15,607 nt of DNA from Pseudomonadota bacterium (GTDB lineage: Bacteria; Pseudomonadota; Gammaproteobacteria; Steroidobacterales; Steroidobacteraceae). How positions within the stretch are numbered: position 1 is the stretch's first letter; the number at the start of each line of letters is the position of its first letter. Below the pieces are notes generated by a model that saw nothing but the letters and a program-made list of their open reading frames with translations, was not told where the DNA came from and searched no databases. This document shows, one piece after another, positions 1 through 7,733 of this stretch. The position numbers and the translations under genes are program-made. The stretch covers positions 1 to 15,607 of the forward strand of contig JAKBCG010000019.1 in NCBI GenBank assembly GCA_021808035.1. The letters are read 5' to 3'.

Positions 1-2
1 TG

Positions 3-704
3 CGCTCGGCGGAGGCTCGCAAATCCGGCGAGGCGGAACGCGGTGTGCTGCGTCTGCACGAGCGCGGCGCGAGCGAGCCCGCGCTCGCGAACTATTTCGC
101 GGCGATCGGCGCGCACGCGGGTGCGCGCCTCGCCCGGTATCCGGGATCCGCGGCACTGATCGCGGCGGCGCTGCGCGCCCAGGACCGCGCGATCCTCGTC
201 GAAGCCGTGCCGGCCGAGGCGCGCGCCGCGGAGCGCGCGGTCCGCGGCACCGGTCGGGTACGGGTCGAGATCGGTGACGGCTACGCCGCGTTGAAGGCGC
301 AGTTGCCACCGGTCGAACGGCGCGGATTGGTGCTGATCGATCCGCCGTACGAAGCGGTCGACGAGTGGCGCACGCTCCGGCACGCCTTCCTGGAGGGCTA
401 TCGGCGCTGGCCGACCGGCCTGTACCTGATCTGGTACCCGATCCTGGACGAGGGCCAGCGACGGGCGGCGCTCACGCGGCTCGAGTCGCTGCGGATCCCG
501 AAGATCCTGAGCGCGGAACTCGCGATCTACACCGACAGCGGCGCCGCCGGTCTCGTCGGCAGCGGTCTCGCGATCGTGAACCCGCCGTTCGGGCTCGATG
601 CCCGGCTCGGCGAGATCTACGCGGCGATCCACCGGCACCTCGCGGCCGACGGAGCCGGGTACGCACAGGTCGCGCGCCTGACGGACGAACGGGTGGCACA
701 ATGA
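3..704 (+). CDS. rlmJ: 23S rRNA (adenine2030-N6)-methyltransferase RlmJ, 5' end outside the window
   Basis: The reading frame is open from the left edge to a TGA at 702-704, giving about 233 residues of a family usually near 280. Roughly the first 45 residues therefore lie outside the window, and the GTG at 45 is probably internal. RlmJ uses S-adenosylmethionine to methylate N6 of A2030 in 23S rRNA in the cytoplasm. The catalytic DPPY motif is visible (LVLIDPPYE, nucleotides about 331-354), followed by family landmarks such as the GLYLIWYPI segment and the C-terminal GSGLAIVNPPF block. The stop codon overlaps an in-frame ATG of the next gene (ATGA at 701-704), although that gene more likely starts at 728. 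This is the first visible gene of a plus-strand run with DUF4404, hemB and aroE. The family assignment is firm; methylation of this exact base is inferred from E. coli. Confidence 0.93.
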   Translation, partial: RSAEARKSGEAERGVLRLHERGASEPALANYFAAIGAHAGARLARYPGSAALIAAALRAQDRAILVEAVPAEARAAERAVRGTGRVRVEIGDGYAALKAQLPPVERRGLVLIDPPYEAVDEWRTLRHAFLEGYRRWPTGLYLIWYPILDEGQRRAALTRLESLRIPKILSAELAIYTDSGAAGLVGSGLAIVNPPFGLDARLGEIYAAIHRHLAADGAGYAQVARLTDERVAQ

Positions 705-715
705 GCGCGGCATCC

Positions 716-721
716 AAGGAG
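716..721 (+). promoter_or_regulatory. Strong Shine-Dalgarno site of the DUF4404 gene
   Basis: AAGGAG lies six bases upstream of the ATG at 728. It decides the start in favour of 728 over the in-frame ATG at 701, which overlaps the rlmJ stop and has no such site in front of it. Confidence 0.75.
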
Positions 722-727
722 ACTCGC

Positions 728-1021
728 ATGGACACGGACCATCTTCGTAAACAGCTTGCGGCGCTGCACGCCGAACTCGCCGACGCCCGCACGGCCGATC
801 CACGCTTGCGGGGGCTGCTCGGCAAGGTCATGGAGGACATCGCGCGGCTGCTCGATCGCTCGTCGGCGCCCGCGCCGGCCTTTCCGTCGACCTCGTCCGG
901 GCCGCAGGAATCGGTCGCGGATCGCCTCGAGTCGCTCGCGGTGCAATTCGAGGCCGACCATCCGGCGCTCGCGGCGAGCACGCGCCGCATCATCGATCTG
1001 TTCGTAAAGGCGGGGCTGTGA
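728..1021 (+). CDS. DUF4404 family small protein
   Basis: This gene encodes a 97-residue soluble protein of unknown function that resembles the DUF4404 family. Its N-terminal part (LRKQLAALHAELA...) looks like a helical hairpin or short coiled coil with a conserved-looking LLxxVMEDIARLLD segment. A Pro/Ser-rich linker of about 15 residues follows, then a second amphipathic helical region (residues about 63-97, VADRLESLAVQFEADHP). There is no signal peptide, membrane segment or catalytic motif. The start at 728 is chosen for its ideal AAGGAG; a start at 701 would add nine residues. It lies between rlmJ and hemB, and its stop is one base before the hemB GTG, so it is almost certainly co-transcribed and translationally coupled. 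No function can be assigned from the sequence. Confidence 0.8.
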   Translation: MDTDHLRKQLAALHAELADARTADPRLRGLLGKVMEDIARLLDRSSAPAPAFPSTSSGPQESVADRLESLAVQFEADHPALAASTRRIIDLFVKAGL

Positions 1022-1022
1022 C

Positions 1023-2030
1023 GTGATCAAGGAATCCTCGGGCGGTTATCCGGCAACCCGCATGCGGCGCATGCGCCGCGACGAGTTCTCGCGCCGGCTG
1101 ATGCGGGAGACCCAGCTCACGGTCGATGCGCTGATCTATCCGGTGTTCGTGGTCGAGGGACGCGGCGAGCGCCAGCCGGTCCCGTCGATGCCGGGCATCG
1201 AGCGGCTGTCGATCGACGGACTGCTCGCCGAGTGCGAGGTGCTCGCGAAACTGCGCATCCCCGCGATCGCGATCTTCCCGGTCACGCCGACCGAGAAGAA
1301 GACCCTCGATGCGCGCGAAGCGTGGAACCCGGAAGGGATCGCTCAGCGCGCGGTACGCGCGGTGAAGAAGGCATTCCCGGAGCTCGGCGTGATCACCGAC
1401 GTCGCCCTCGACCCGTTCACGACCCATGGGCAGGACGGACTGATCGACGCCGCCGGCTACGTGCAGAACGATCTGACCGTGGAGACCCTCGTGCGGCAGG
1501 CGCGTTCGCACGCCGACGCGGGCGCCGACGCGGTCGCGCCGTCGGACATGATGGACGGCCGGATCGGTGCGATCCGCGCCGCGTTCGAGGCGGCGGGCCT
1601 CGTCCACACGCGGATACTCGCGTACGCGGCGAAGTACGCGTCGGCGTTCTACGGGCCGTTTCGCGAGGCCGTCGGTTCGGCGGGCCAGCTCGGCAAGGGC
1701 AGCAAGCACACCTACCAGATGGATCCCGCGAACAGCGACGAGGCGCTGCGCGAGGTCGCCATGGACATCGCCGAGGGCGCGGACATGGTGATGGTGAAGC
1801 CGGCGCTGCCGTATCTGGACGTGATTCACCGGGTGAAGGAGCGCTTCGGGATGCCGACGTTCGCGTACCAGGTGAGCGGCGAGTACGCGATGATCATGGC
1901 CGCGGCGCGCAACGGCTGGATCGACGAGCGGGCGATCGCGCTGGAGAGCCTGACCGCAATCAAGCGGGCGGGCGCGGACGGCATATTGACCTATTTCGCC
2001 AAAAGTGCGGCGGGATGGCTGCAGCCGTGA
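1023..2030 (+). CDS. hemB: Delta-aminolevulinic acid dehydratase (porphobilinogen synthase), Mg-type
   Basis: HemB condenses two 5-aminolevulinate molecules into porphobilinogen, the second committed step towards heme and other tetrapyrroles, in the cytoplasm. The 335-residue product is full length. Both active-site lysines are present: K204 in the AYAAKYASAFYG block and K259 (Schiff base) in VMVKPALPYLD. At residues 126-139 the sequence DVALDPFTTHGQDG carries aspartates where zinc enzymes have the cysteine triad. This matches the Pseudomonas-type enzyme, which uses magnesium rather than catalytic zinc. APSDMMDGRIGAIR and the C-terminal AGADGILTYFAK block are also typical. The GTG at 1023 gives an N-terminus that aligns well with the P. 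aeruginosa protein; the ATG codons near 1062-1071 would cut off a conserved arm. The 3' end overlaps aroE. Confidence 0.97.
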   Translation: MIKESSGGYPATRMRRMRRDEFSRRLMRETQLTVDALIYPVFVVEGRGERQPVPSMPGIERLSIDGLLAECEVLAKLRIPAIAIFPVTPTEKKTLDAREAWNPEGIAQRAVRAVKKAFPELGVITDVALDPFTTHGQDGLIDAAGYVQNDLTVETLVRQARSHADAGADAVAPSDMMDGRIGAIRAAFEAAGLVHTRILAYAAKYASAFYGPFREAVGSAGQLGKGSKHTYQMDPANSDEALREVAMDIAEGADMVMVKPALPYLDVIHRVKERFGMPTFAYQVSGEYAMIMAAARNGWIDERAIALESLTAIKRAGADGILTYFAKSAAGWLQP

Positions 2031-2872
2031 CCGGCGCGGACGGCGATGGCGCTGCGGACCAGTACGGACTCGCCGGCCATCCCGTCGCCCACAGCTGGTC
2101 GCCGTTCATCCACGGAATGTTCGCGAAGGCCACCGGTGAGAACATCGTCTATCGCTTGTACGACCTCCTGCCCGAGGCGTTCCGTCGGGAGACGCTGCAC
2201 TTGCTGATCAGCGGCGTTCGCGGCTTGAACATCACGGTACCGCACAAGCAGGCGGCGGCGGAACTCGTCAATGAGTTGACCGCGCGCGCCGGGCGCGCGC
2301 AAGCGGTGAACACCATCGTGCTCCGCGACGACGCGACGCTGCTCGGCGACAACACCGACGGCGAAGGACTCGTGACCGACCTCGAACGCAACCTCGGCAT
2401 CCCGCTCGCGGACCGACGGATCCTGTTGCTCGGCGCCGGCGGAGCCGTGCGCGGCGTGCTCGGCCCACTGCTCGAGCGCTCGGTGCGCGAGATCCTGATC
2501 GCGAACCGCACGCCCGCGCGCGCGCGGGCACTGGCCGCCGAGTTCCGCGATCTCGGCCCGGTCACGGGCAGTGGTTTCGCGGACATCCACGGCCCGCCGT
2601 TCGACCTGGTGGTGAACGGCACCTCGGCCTCGCTCTCGGGCGAGATGCCCCCGTTGCCGGCGGGCACGGTCGACGAACACACGCTGTGCTACGACATGGC
2701 CTACGGCCGGGGCGACACGACCTTCACTCGCTGGGCCCGGACGCGGCGCGCCGCCCGCATCGAAAAGGGCTGGGGAATGCTGGTCGAGCAAGCCGCCGCC
2801 GCGTTCCTGCTGTGGCGCGGCAAGCGTCCGGACACCCGTCCGGTGCTCGACGCGCTCGCGCCGTTCCGCTGA
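2015..2872 (+). CDS. aroE: Shikimate dehydrogenase (NADP+)
   Basis: AroE reduces 3-dehydroshikimate to shikimate with NADPH in the chorismate pathway. The 285-residue product has the substrate-binding SxS motif (GHPVAHSWSP), the catalytic lysine K78 in NITVPHKQ, and the catalytic aspartate D115 in NTDGEGL. It also has a GAGGAVRG dinucleotide-binding loop, the NANRT-like NRTPARA segment that in this family reads the NADP phosphate, NGTSAS, and a late Gln in EQAAAAF. The ATG at 2015 overlaps the end of hemB by 16 bases. A GTG at 2027 would give a classic GTGA 4-base overlap and a protein four residues shorter. Neither has a strong ribosome site, so the start is uncertain. It is the last gene of the operon and runs convergently into the carbonic anhydrase-like gene 25 bases away. 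Confidence 0.96.
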   Translation: MAAAVTGADGDGAADQYGLAGHPVAHSWSPFIHGMFAKATGENIVYRLYDLLPEAFRRETLHLLISGVRGLNITVPHKQAAAELVNELTARAGRAQAVNTIVLRDDATLLGDNTDGEGLVTDLERNLGIPLADRRILLLGAGGAVRGVLGPLLERSVREILIANRTPARARALAAEFRDLGPVTGSGFADIHGPPFDLVVNGTSASLSGEMPPLPAGTVDEHTLCYDMAYGRGDTTFTRWARTRRAARIEKGWGMLVEQAAAAFLLWRGKRPDTRPVLDALAPFR

Positions 2873-2897
2873 CACGCCCGGCGCGGTGATCGCGGGA

Positions 2898-3431
2898 TCA
2901 GGCCTGCGCGAGATACCGATCCTTGAGCGCCACGTACTGCCGGGCACCGTAGAGCAGGCGCTCGATCTCGGCATCACCGAGTTCCCGCACCCAGCGGGCG
3001 GGATTGCCGAGATACAAGCCCCGGCTTGCGAGGGTCTTGCCGGGCGGCACGACGCTACCGGCGCCGATCACGACCTCGTCCGCGATCACGGCCCCATCGA
3101 GGACGATCGCACCCATGCCGATCAGGCATCGATCGCCGATCGTCGCCGCATGCAGCACCGCCTTGTGACCCACGGTCACGTCGACGCCGACCCGCAAGCC
3201 GATGCCGCCCGGGGTGTACGGCCCGTCGTGCACCACGTGGAGCACGCATCCATCCTGCACGTTCGTGCGCGCACCGATCTCGATCCTCTCGACGTCGCCG
3301 CGCAACACCGCGAGCGGCCACACCGAGGCGTCGTCACCGAGGGCGACCCGGCCGATCACCAGGGCCGTCTCGTCGACGAACACGCGCGCACCGAGCCGGG
3401 GCTGGATTCCTTGGTAGCCGCGGATCGCCAT
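2898..3431 (-). CDS. Gamma-class carbonic anhydrase family protein (YrdA/PaaY-like hexapeptide-repeat protein)
   Basis: The 177-residue product is a left-handed beta-helix protein. It shows repeated hexapeptide turns (VFVDETALVIGRVALGDDASVWPLAVLRGD), then NVQDGCVLHVVHDG, VGVDVTVGHKAVLHA and IGDRCLIGMGAIVLDGA. The metal-binding histidines of the gamma carbonic anhydrase family are present: H65 (or nearby H68), H89 and H94, the last two spaced as in GHxxxLH. Members form trimers with zinc or iron at subunit interfaces; many YrdA-like proteins have no measurable carbonic anhydrase activity, so hydration of CO2 is not assured. A C-terminal helix (residues about 150-177) is typical. The ATG at 3431 lies five bases after the gor stop, so the two genes form a minus-strand operon. 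The 3' end faces aroE. Confidence 0.9.
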   Translation of the reverse strand: MAIRGYQGIQPRLGARVFVDETALVIGRVALGDDASVWPLAVLRGDVERIEIGARTNVQDGCVLHVVHDGPYTPGGIGLRVGVDVTVGHKAVLHAATIGDRCLIGMGAIVLDGAVIADEVVIGAGSVVPPGKTLASRGLYLGNPARWVRELGDAEIERLLYGARQYVALKDRYLAQA

Positions 3432-3436
3432 CCCAG

Positions 3437-4786
3437 TTACCGCAGCGTCACGAGTTCTTCGGCGCTCGTCGGATGGATCGCGACCGTGTCGTCGAAATCC
3501 CGCTTGGTCGCGCCCATCCGGATCGCGACCGCGAAGCCCTGCAGCATCTCGTCGGCACCTGCGCCGATCACGTGGCAGCCGACGATCCGCTGCTGCGGGC
3601 CTGCGCAGACGAGCTTGATGTCGGTGCGCGGCTTGTGCGTGGTCACCGCATGGTACATGCCGACGAAGTCCGCGCGGTACACATGGACGTCGTCCCCGTG
3701 GACGGCTCGCGCCCCGGCTTCCGACAGGCCGATCGTACCGATCGGCGGATGGGTGAACACGACGGTCGGAATGACGTCGTAGTCGAGACGCCGGTCCTTG
3801 GCGCCACCGAACAAGCGGTCGCTGAGCCGCCGGCCCGCCGCGATCGCGACCGGCGTGAGTGCGGCCCGGCCCGTCACGTCGCCGATCGCATGCACGCCCT
3901 CGACGTTGGTGTCCTGGAACCCATCGGTGATCACGAACCCGTCCGGATCCACGCGCACGCCCGCGCGCTCGAGCCCGAGATCCGCGACGTTCGGGTGCCG
4001 GCCGATCGCCCACAGCAGCGTATCGAAGCCCTCGAACTCGCGACCGTCCGCGGCGACCAGCGCGAGCGCGCTGCCGCTCCTGCGCACGGCCGCGGGCGTC
4101 ACGTGGGTGTGCACGACGATCCCTTGGGCGCGCATCTCGCGCAGCAGCGCTTCCCCGAGCATCTCGTCGAAATGCGTCAACGGCCGGTCCTTGCGCACGA
4201 ACAGGTCGACCGCCGCGCCGAGGCCATGAAACGCGCCCGCGAGTTCGCAGGCGACGTATCCGCTGCCGACGATCGCCGCCCGGGCGGGTCGTTCCTCGAG
4301 CGCGAAGAAGCCGTCGGAGTCGATGCCGAGCTCGGCTCCAGGCAACGGCGGCACGACCGGCCGGCCGCCGGTCGCGATCACGAAGTGCCGCGCGCGAAAT
4401 TCGCGGCCGGCCGCCTGGACGGTGCCGGAATCCAGGAACGATGCGCGCGCAGCGACGTATTCGACCCCTTTCGCCGCCAGGTTGCGCTCGTAGATCGCGT
4501 TCAAGCGCGCGACGTAACCGTCTCGCTTGCCCTTGAGCGCGAGCCAGTCGTGTTCGCCAGCTGCGACGTCGAAGCCGTAATCCTTCGCGTCACCGATCGC
4601 GGCGGCGATCTGGGCCGCGTTCCACATCACCTTCTTCGGGACGCAACCGACGTTCACGCAGGTTCCGCCGAGGCGATGGGATTCGATCAAGGCGACCTTT
4701 GCGCCGTACTCTGCCGCTCGCTGGGCACAGGCGAGGCCGCCGCTGCCGCCGCCGACGACGACGAGATCGAGAGATTGCGCCGACAC
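3437..4786 (-). CDS. gor: Glutathione-disulfide reductase
   Basis: Gor uses NADPH and FAD to reduce glutathione disulfide, keeping the cytoplasmic thiol pool reduced. The product is 449 residues, against about 450 in E. coli. It has an N-terminal FAD loop (VVVGGGSGGLACA), the redox-active disulfide C43/C48 in GGTCVNVGCVPKK, an NADPH-binding GSGYVACELAG loop, and a following basic VRKDRPL segment as in NADPH-specific enzymes. The FAD motif AIGDVTG and the C-terminal catalytic dyad H438/E443 in HPTSAEE are also present. The GTG at 4786 is chosen because a GGAG sits seven bases upstream and the protein then begins just before the FAD strand. The longer upstream open frame lies within prlC on the other strand and is spurious. 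It is divergent from prlC and followed after five bases by the carbonic anhydrase-like gene. Gor is preferred over lipoamide or mercury reductase because of the HFDEM/PLTHFD and ATKRDFDDTVAIHPT segments. Confidence 0.94.
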   Translation of the reverse strand: MSAQSLDLVVVGGGSGGLACAQRAAEYGAKVALIESHRLGGTCVNVGCVPKKVMWNAAQIAAAIGDAKDYGFDVAAGEHDWLALKGKRDGYVARLNAIYERNLAAKGVEYVAARASFLDSGTVQAAGREFRARHFVIATGGRPVVPPLPGAELGIDSDGFFALEERPARAAIVGSGYVACELAGAFHGLGAAVDLFVRKDRPLTHFDEMLGEALLREMRAQGIVVHTHVTPAAVRRSGSALALVAADGREFEGFDTLLWAIGRHPNVADLGLERAGVRVDPDGFVITDGFQDTNVEGVHAIGDVTGRAALTPVAIAAGRRLSDRLFGGAKDRRLDYDVIPTVVFTHPPIGTIGLSEAGARAVHGDDVHVYRADFVGMYHAVTTHKPRTDIKLVCAGPQQRIVGCHVIGAGADEMLQGFAVAIRMGATKRDFDDTVAIHPTSAEELVTLR

Positions 4787-4820
4787 GTGGAGACTCCATC
4801 CCGATGGATACGCGGGGCAA

Positions 4821-4829
4821 TGATATACT
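4821..4829 (+). promoter_or_regulatory. Extended -10 promoter for prlC; overlapping reverse-strand -10 for gor
   Basis: TGATATACT fits the extended -10 pattern TGnTATAAT closely and stands out as an AT-rich island in a GC-rich region. Transcription would begin near 4836, leaving a leader of about 54 bases before the prlC GTG. No convincing -35 box is seen, which is normal for extended -10 promoters. On the opposite strand the same island reads TATCAT (4825 down to 4820), a possible -10 for gor with a leader of about 27 bases. The promoters are predicted only from sequence. Confidence 0.5.
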
Positions 4830-4839
4830 GGTTTTCTCG

Positions 4840-4852
4840 CGGCGCAGCGCCG
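4840..4852. repeat. 13-bp perfect dyad downstream of the prlC promoter
   Basis: CGGCGC-A-GCGCCG is a perfect inverted repeat centred on 4846, about ten bases after the predicted prlC start of transcription. It could be an operator or a small leader hairpin. In DNA this rich in GC, chance is a serious alternative. The rest of the 4787-4889 gap shows only a weak GGAAG (4878-4882) in front of prlC. Confidence 0.3.
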
Positions 4853-4889
4853 ACCCGGCCGCGACCGACCGCCGACCGGAAGCGACCGC

Positions 4890-6908
4890 GTGACCAACCC
4901 CCTGCTCGAGACGACCGACCTGCCCGCGTTCGACCGCATCCGCGCGGAACACGCGCGACCGGCGCTCGAACGCGTGCTCGCGGAGAATCGGAAGCTCGTC
5001 GCGGCCATCGCCGCCCAGTCCGAGCCGCGATTCGACAACGTGATCGTCCCGTTGGAAGAGGCGGGCCATCGACTGAGCCGCACGTTCTCGCCGATCTCCC
5101 ATCTGAACGGCGTCGCGAACACGCCGGAGCTGCGCACCGCGTACAACGAGTGCGTCCCGCTGCTCGCTGAGTACGCCGCCGAGATCGGACAGAGCGCGGC
5201 GCTCGCGTCCGCGTACCGCCGGATCCTGGAGCACGAAGGGCCGGCCTTGCCGACGGAGTCGCGGCAGCTGATCGCGAATGCACTGCGCGACTTCCGACTC
5301 GCCGGCGTGGACCTGCTCCCGGACCGACAGGCGCGCCTGCGCGAGCTCCTGCAGCGCCTCGCGACCCTCGGCGCGAAATTCGGCGAGAACGTGCTGGATG
5401 CGGCGCGAGCCTACGAGCGGATCATCGAGGATCCGGCGCAGCTCGCGGGACTGCCGCCGGACTTCACCGCGCGAGCGGCCGCGGATGCGGCCGCCGCCGG
5501 CCGCAGCGGCTGGCTGCTGCACCTCGACCAACCGACCTACGTAGCGGTGATGCATGGCGCGGAGGACGCCGCGCTGCGCCGCGCAATCTACGAGGCATGG
5601 GTCACGCGTGCATCGGATCGCGGCCCGACGGCGAATCGCTACGACAACGCGCCGCTGATCGAAGAGATACTCGCGGCCCGCCACGAACTCGCCAGGCTGC
5701 TTTCCTTCGAGACCTTCGTCGATTACGCACTGTCGACGCGGATGGCGAAGACTCGGGAGCAGGTCCGACGGTTCCTCGCGGATCTCGCCGAGCGCTACCG
5801 GCCCGCCGCTCTTGCGGAGTTCGACGAGCTCGAACGGTTCGCCGGACGACGGCTCGACCCCTGGGACATCGCGTTCTATTCGGAGCGGCTCAAGCGGGAC
5901 CGCTACCAGGTCTCGGAAGAGGAGCTGCGTCCGTATTTTCCGCTGCCGAAGGTGCTGGAAGGCCTGTTCGCGGTCGCCGCGCGGCTCTACCGGATTCGGG
6001 TGCGCGAACGCGCCGGAGTCGCCGTGTGGGACGCATCGGTCCGGTACTACGACGTCGAGGACGAAGCCGGACGCCGGATCGCGGGCTTCTATCTCGACCC
6101 GTACGCCCGCCCGCGCAAGCGCAGCGGCGCGTGGATGGACGAGTGCGTGATCGCGAAGCAGCTGCCGACCGGGCGGTCTCTGCCGGTCGCCTACCTCATC
6201 TGCAACTTCCCCCCGCCGGTCGGCGGAGCCCCGTCGCTGTTGACGCACGATGACGTCCGCACGCTGTTCCACGAGTTCGGGCATGGCCTGCACCACATGC
6301 TGACCGAAGTGCCTTATCCGAGCATCGCGGGCATCAACGGCGTGGCCTGGGACGCGGTCGAGCTGCCGAGCCAGTTCATGGAGAACTACGTCTGGCGGCC
6401 GGAGGTGCTGCCGTTGATCTCGGCGCACGTCGACAGCGGCGAACCGCTCCCCGCGGCGCTGCTCGAGCGGCTGGTCGGGACACGCACGTTCAATGCCGCG
6501 CTCGACACGTTGCGCCAGATCGAACTCGCGTCCTTCGACCTCGAGCTGCACGCGAACTACGATCCGGATCGCGGCGCGAACGTCGCGGCGACGCTCGCGG
6601 AGGTACGGCGGCGCGTCGCCGTCACCCCGACCGCCGAGTTCAACCGTCTGCCCTCGAGCTTCACGCACGTATTCGCCGGCGGCTACGCCGCCGGATACTA
6701 CAGCTACAAGTGGGCCGAGGTGCTGGCGGCGGACGCGTTCGAGGCGTTCGAGGAGGCCGGCGTGTTCGATCTCGGCACCGCGACCCGATTCCACGACTCG
6801 ATACTCGCCCGTGGCGGCGGCCTCGACGCGATGGACGCCTTCGTCGCATTCCGGGGCCGCGAACCGCAGGTGGGGGCGCTGCTGCGACACACGGGCATCG
6901 GCGGATGA
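4890..6908 (+). CDS. prlC: Oligopeptidase A (M3 family zinc metallopeptidase)
   Basis: PrlC is a cytoplasmic thimet-type peptidase. It degrades short peptides, including cleaved signal peptides and proteasome-like products of ATP-dependent proteases. The product is 672 residues, close to the 680 of E. coli. The zinc motif HEFGH spans residues 461-465, with the third ligand E491 at the family spacing (HExxH-x25-E) in VELPSQFMENY. The late FxHxFxGGYAAGYYSYKW block, which closes over substrate, is present. The GTG at 4890 gives an N-terminus (TNPLLETTDLPAF) that matches the E. coli start almost word for word. It is divergent from gor, with an extended -10 promoter upstream. The stop overlaps the ATG of xthA (ATGA), so the two are translationally coupled. 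E. coli prlC is a heat-shock gene, but no clear heat-shock promoter is visible here. Confidence 0.96.
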   Translation: MTNPLLETTDLPAFDRIRAEHARPALERVLAENRKLVAAIAAQSEPRFDNVIVPLEEAGHRLSRTFSPISHLNGVANTPELRTAYNECVPLLAEYAAEIGQSAALASAYRRILEHEGPALPTESRQLIANALRDFRLAGVDLLPDRQARLRELLQRLATLGAKFGENVLDAARAYERIIEDPAQLAGLPPDFTARAAADAAAAGRSGWLLHLDQPTYVAVMHGAEDAALRRAIYEAWVTRASDRGPTANRYDNAPLIEEILAARHELARLLSFETFVDYALSTRMAKTREQVRRFLADLAERYRPAALAEFDELERFAGRRLDPWDIAFYSERLKRDRYQVSEEELRPYFPLPKVLEGLFAVAARLYRIRVRERAGVAVWDASVRYYDVEDEAGRRIAGFYLDPYARPRKRSGAWMDECVIAKQLPTGRSLPVAYLICNFPPPVGGAPSLLTHDDVRTLFHEFGHGLHHMLTEVPYPSIAGINGVAWDAVELPSQFMENYVWRPEVLPLISAHVDSGEPLPAALLERLVGTRTFNAALDTLRQIELASFDLELHANYDPDRGANVAATLAEVRRRVAVTPTAEFNRLPSSFTHVFAGGYAAGYYSYKWAEVLAADAFEAFEEAGVFDLGTATRFHDSILARGGGLDAMDAFVAFRGREPQVGALLRHTGIGG

Positions 6909-7723
6909 GCGCGCGGGCGTCGACGGGCCGCCCGGACGCGCCCGACCGGGCCGTCACGTTCGCGACCTGGAACGTCAATTCGCTGCGAGTCCGATTGCCG
7001 CAACTCGCACAATGGCTCGCCGCCAATCCGATCGACGTCATCGGTTTGCAGGAGACGAAGCTCGTCGACGAGGCGTTTCCCCGAGCCGAGATCGAGGCAC
7101 TCGGATACCGGGAGGCCCATTCGGGGCAGCGCACCTACAACGGCGTCGCGATCCTGGCGCGCCGGCCGATCGAGGACGTCGTCACGGGCCTGCCCAATCT
7201 CGACGACCCGCAGCGACGGCTGATCGGCGCGACGATCGGCGGCGTCCGCTTGATCAACGTCTATGCGCCGAACGGCCAGTCGATCGGCTCCGACAAGTAC
7301 GCGTACAAGCTGGCGTGGTACGCGGCGCTAGAGCGATTCCTCGGCGCGGAGCTCGAACGCCACGCAAATGTGCTGGTGGTCGGCGACTTCAACGTCGCGC
7401 CCGAGGATCGCGACGTCCACGATCCGGCGGCTTGGACGGGCTCCGTGCTGGTGAGCCCGGGAGAGCGCGCCGCGCTGTCGCGCCTCGAGGGACTCGGCTT
7501 GCGCGACGTGTTCCGCCGCTTCGATCAGCCCGCCGGGACCTTCAGCTGGTGGGACTATCGCCAGAGCGCCTACCGCCGCAACCACGGCTTGCGGATCGAC
7601 CTGATATTCGCATCGCCGACGCTCGCACCGCGGTGCCGCTTCTGCCGTATCGATCGCGAGCCGCGCGCGTGGGAGCGGCCGTCCGATCACGCGCCGTGCG
7701 TCGCCGGCTTTGACTTATCCTAG
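6905..7723 (+). CDS. xthA: Exodeoxyribonuclease III / AP endonuclease
   Basis: This Mg-dependent enzyme nicks DNA 5' of abasic sites and removes 3' blocking groups and 3' nucleotides in base excision repair. The 272-residue product carries the full exonuclease III (ExoIII/APE1) motif series. N23 is in TWNVNSLR, E50 in LQETK and the catalytic Tyr in NVYAPNG. D161 and N163 are in GDFNVAP, the Asp in HGLRIDLI, and D261-H262 in SDHAP. FSWWDYR is typical of the bacterial XthA branch. The N-terminus has about 16 extra polar residues before the first strand, so a slightly later start cannot be excluded, but the ATG overlapping the prlC stop (ATGA) is the natural coupled start. The 76 bases after it hold the control region of the next gene and no intrinsic terminator. 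Confidence 0.95.
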   Translation: MSARASTGRPDAPDRAVTFATWNVNSLRVRLPQLAQWLAANPIDVIGLQETKLVDEAFPRAEIEALGYREAHSGQRTYNGVAILARRPIEDVVTGLPNLDDPQRRLIGATIGGVRLINVYAPNGQSIGSDKYAYKLAWYAALERFLGAELERHANVLVVGDFNVAPEDRDVHDPAAWTGSVLVSPGERAALSRLEGLGLRDVFRRFDQPAGTFSWWDYRQSAYRRNHGLRIDLIFASPTLAPRCRFCRIDREPRAWERPSDHAPCVAGFDLS

Positions 7724-7733
7724 CGGTCGCGCC

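Noticed and set aside
701..727. ATG at 701 as the start of the DUF4404 gene (ATGA overlap with rlmJ)
   Set aside because: The ATG at 728 has an ideal AAGGAG six bases upstream, and the extra nine residues look like untranslated leader sequence.
1232..2014. Upstream extension of the aroE frame inside hemB
   Set aside because: The extension is Arg/Gly-rich and lies wholly within the well-conserved hemB coding region; AroE similarity begins only after 2015.
4787..5146. N-terminal extension of Gor up to 5146
   Set aside because: It runs through the divergent promoter and into prlC, while the FAD-binding strand begins six residues after the GTG at 4786, as in other Gor proteins.
3026..5170. Long plus-strand open frame (714 codons) opposite gor and the carbonic anhydrase-like gene
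   Set aside because: It crosses two clear genes and the divergent promoter region, and its translation is Arg/His-rich without any recognisable motif.
4590..6890. Very long minus-strand open frame (766 codons) opposite prlC
   Set aside because: It mirrors the unmistakable prlC coding sequence and has an Arg/Glu/Val-rich composition with no domain. Long antisense frames are expected where codons end in G or C.
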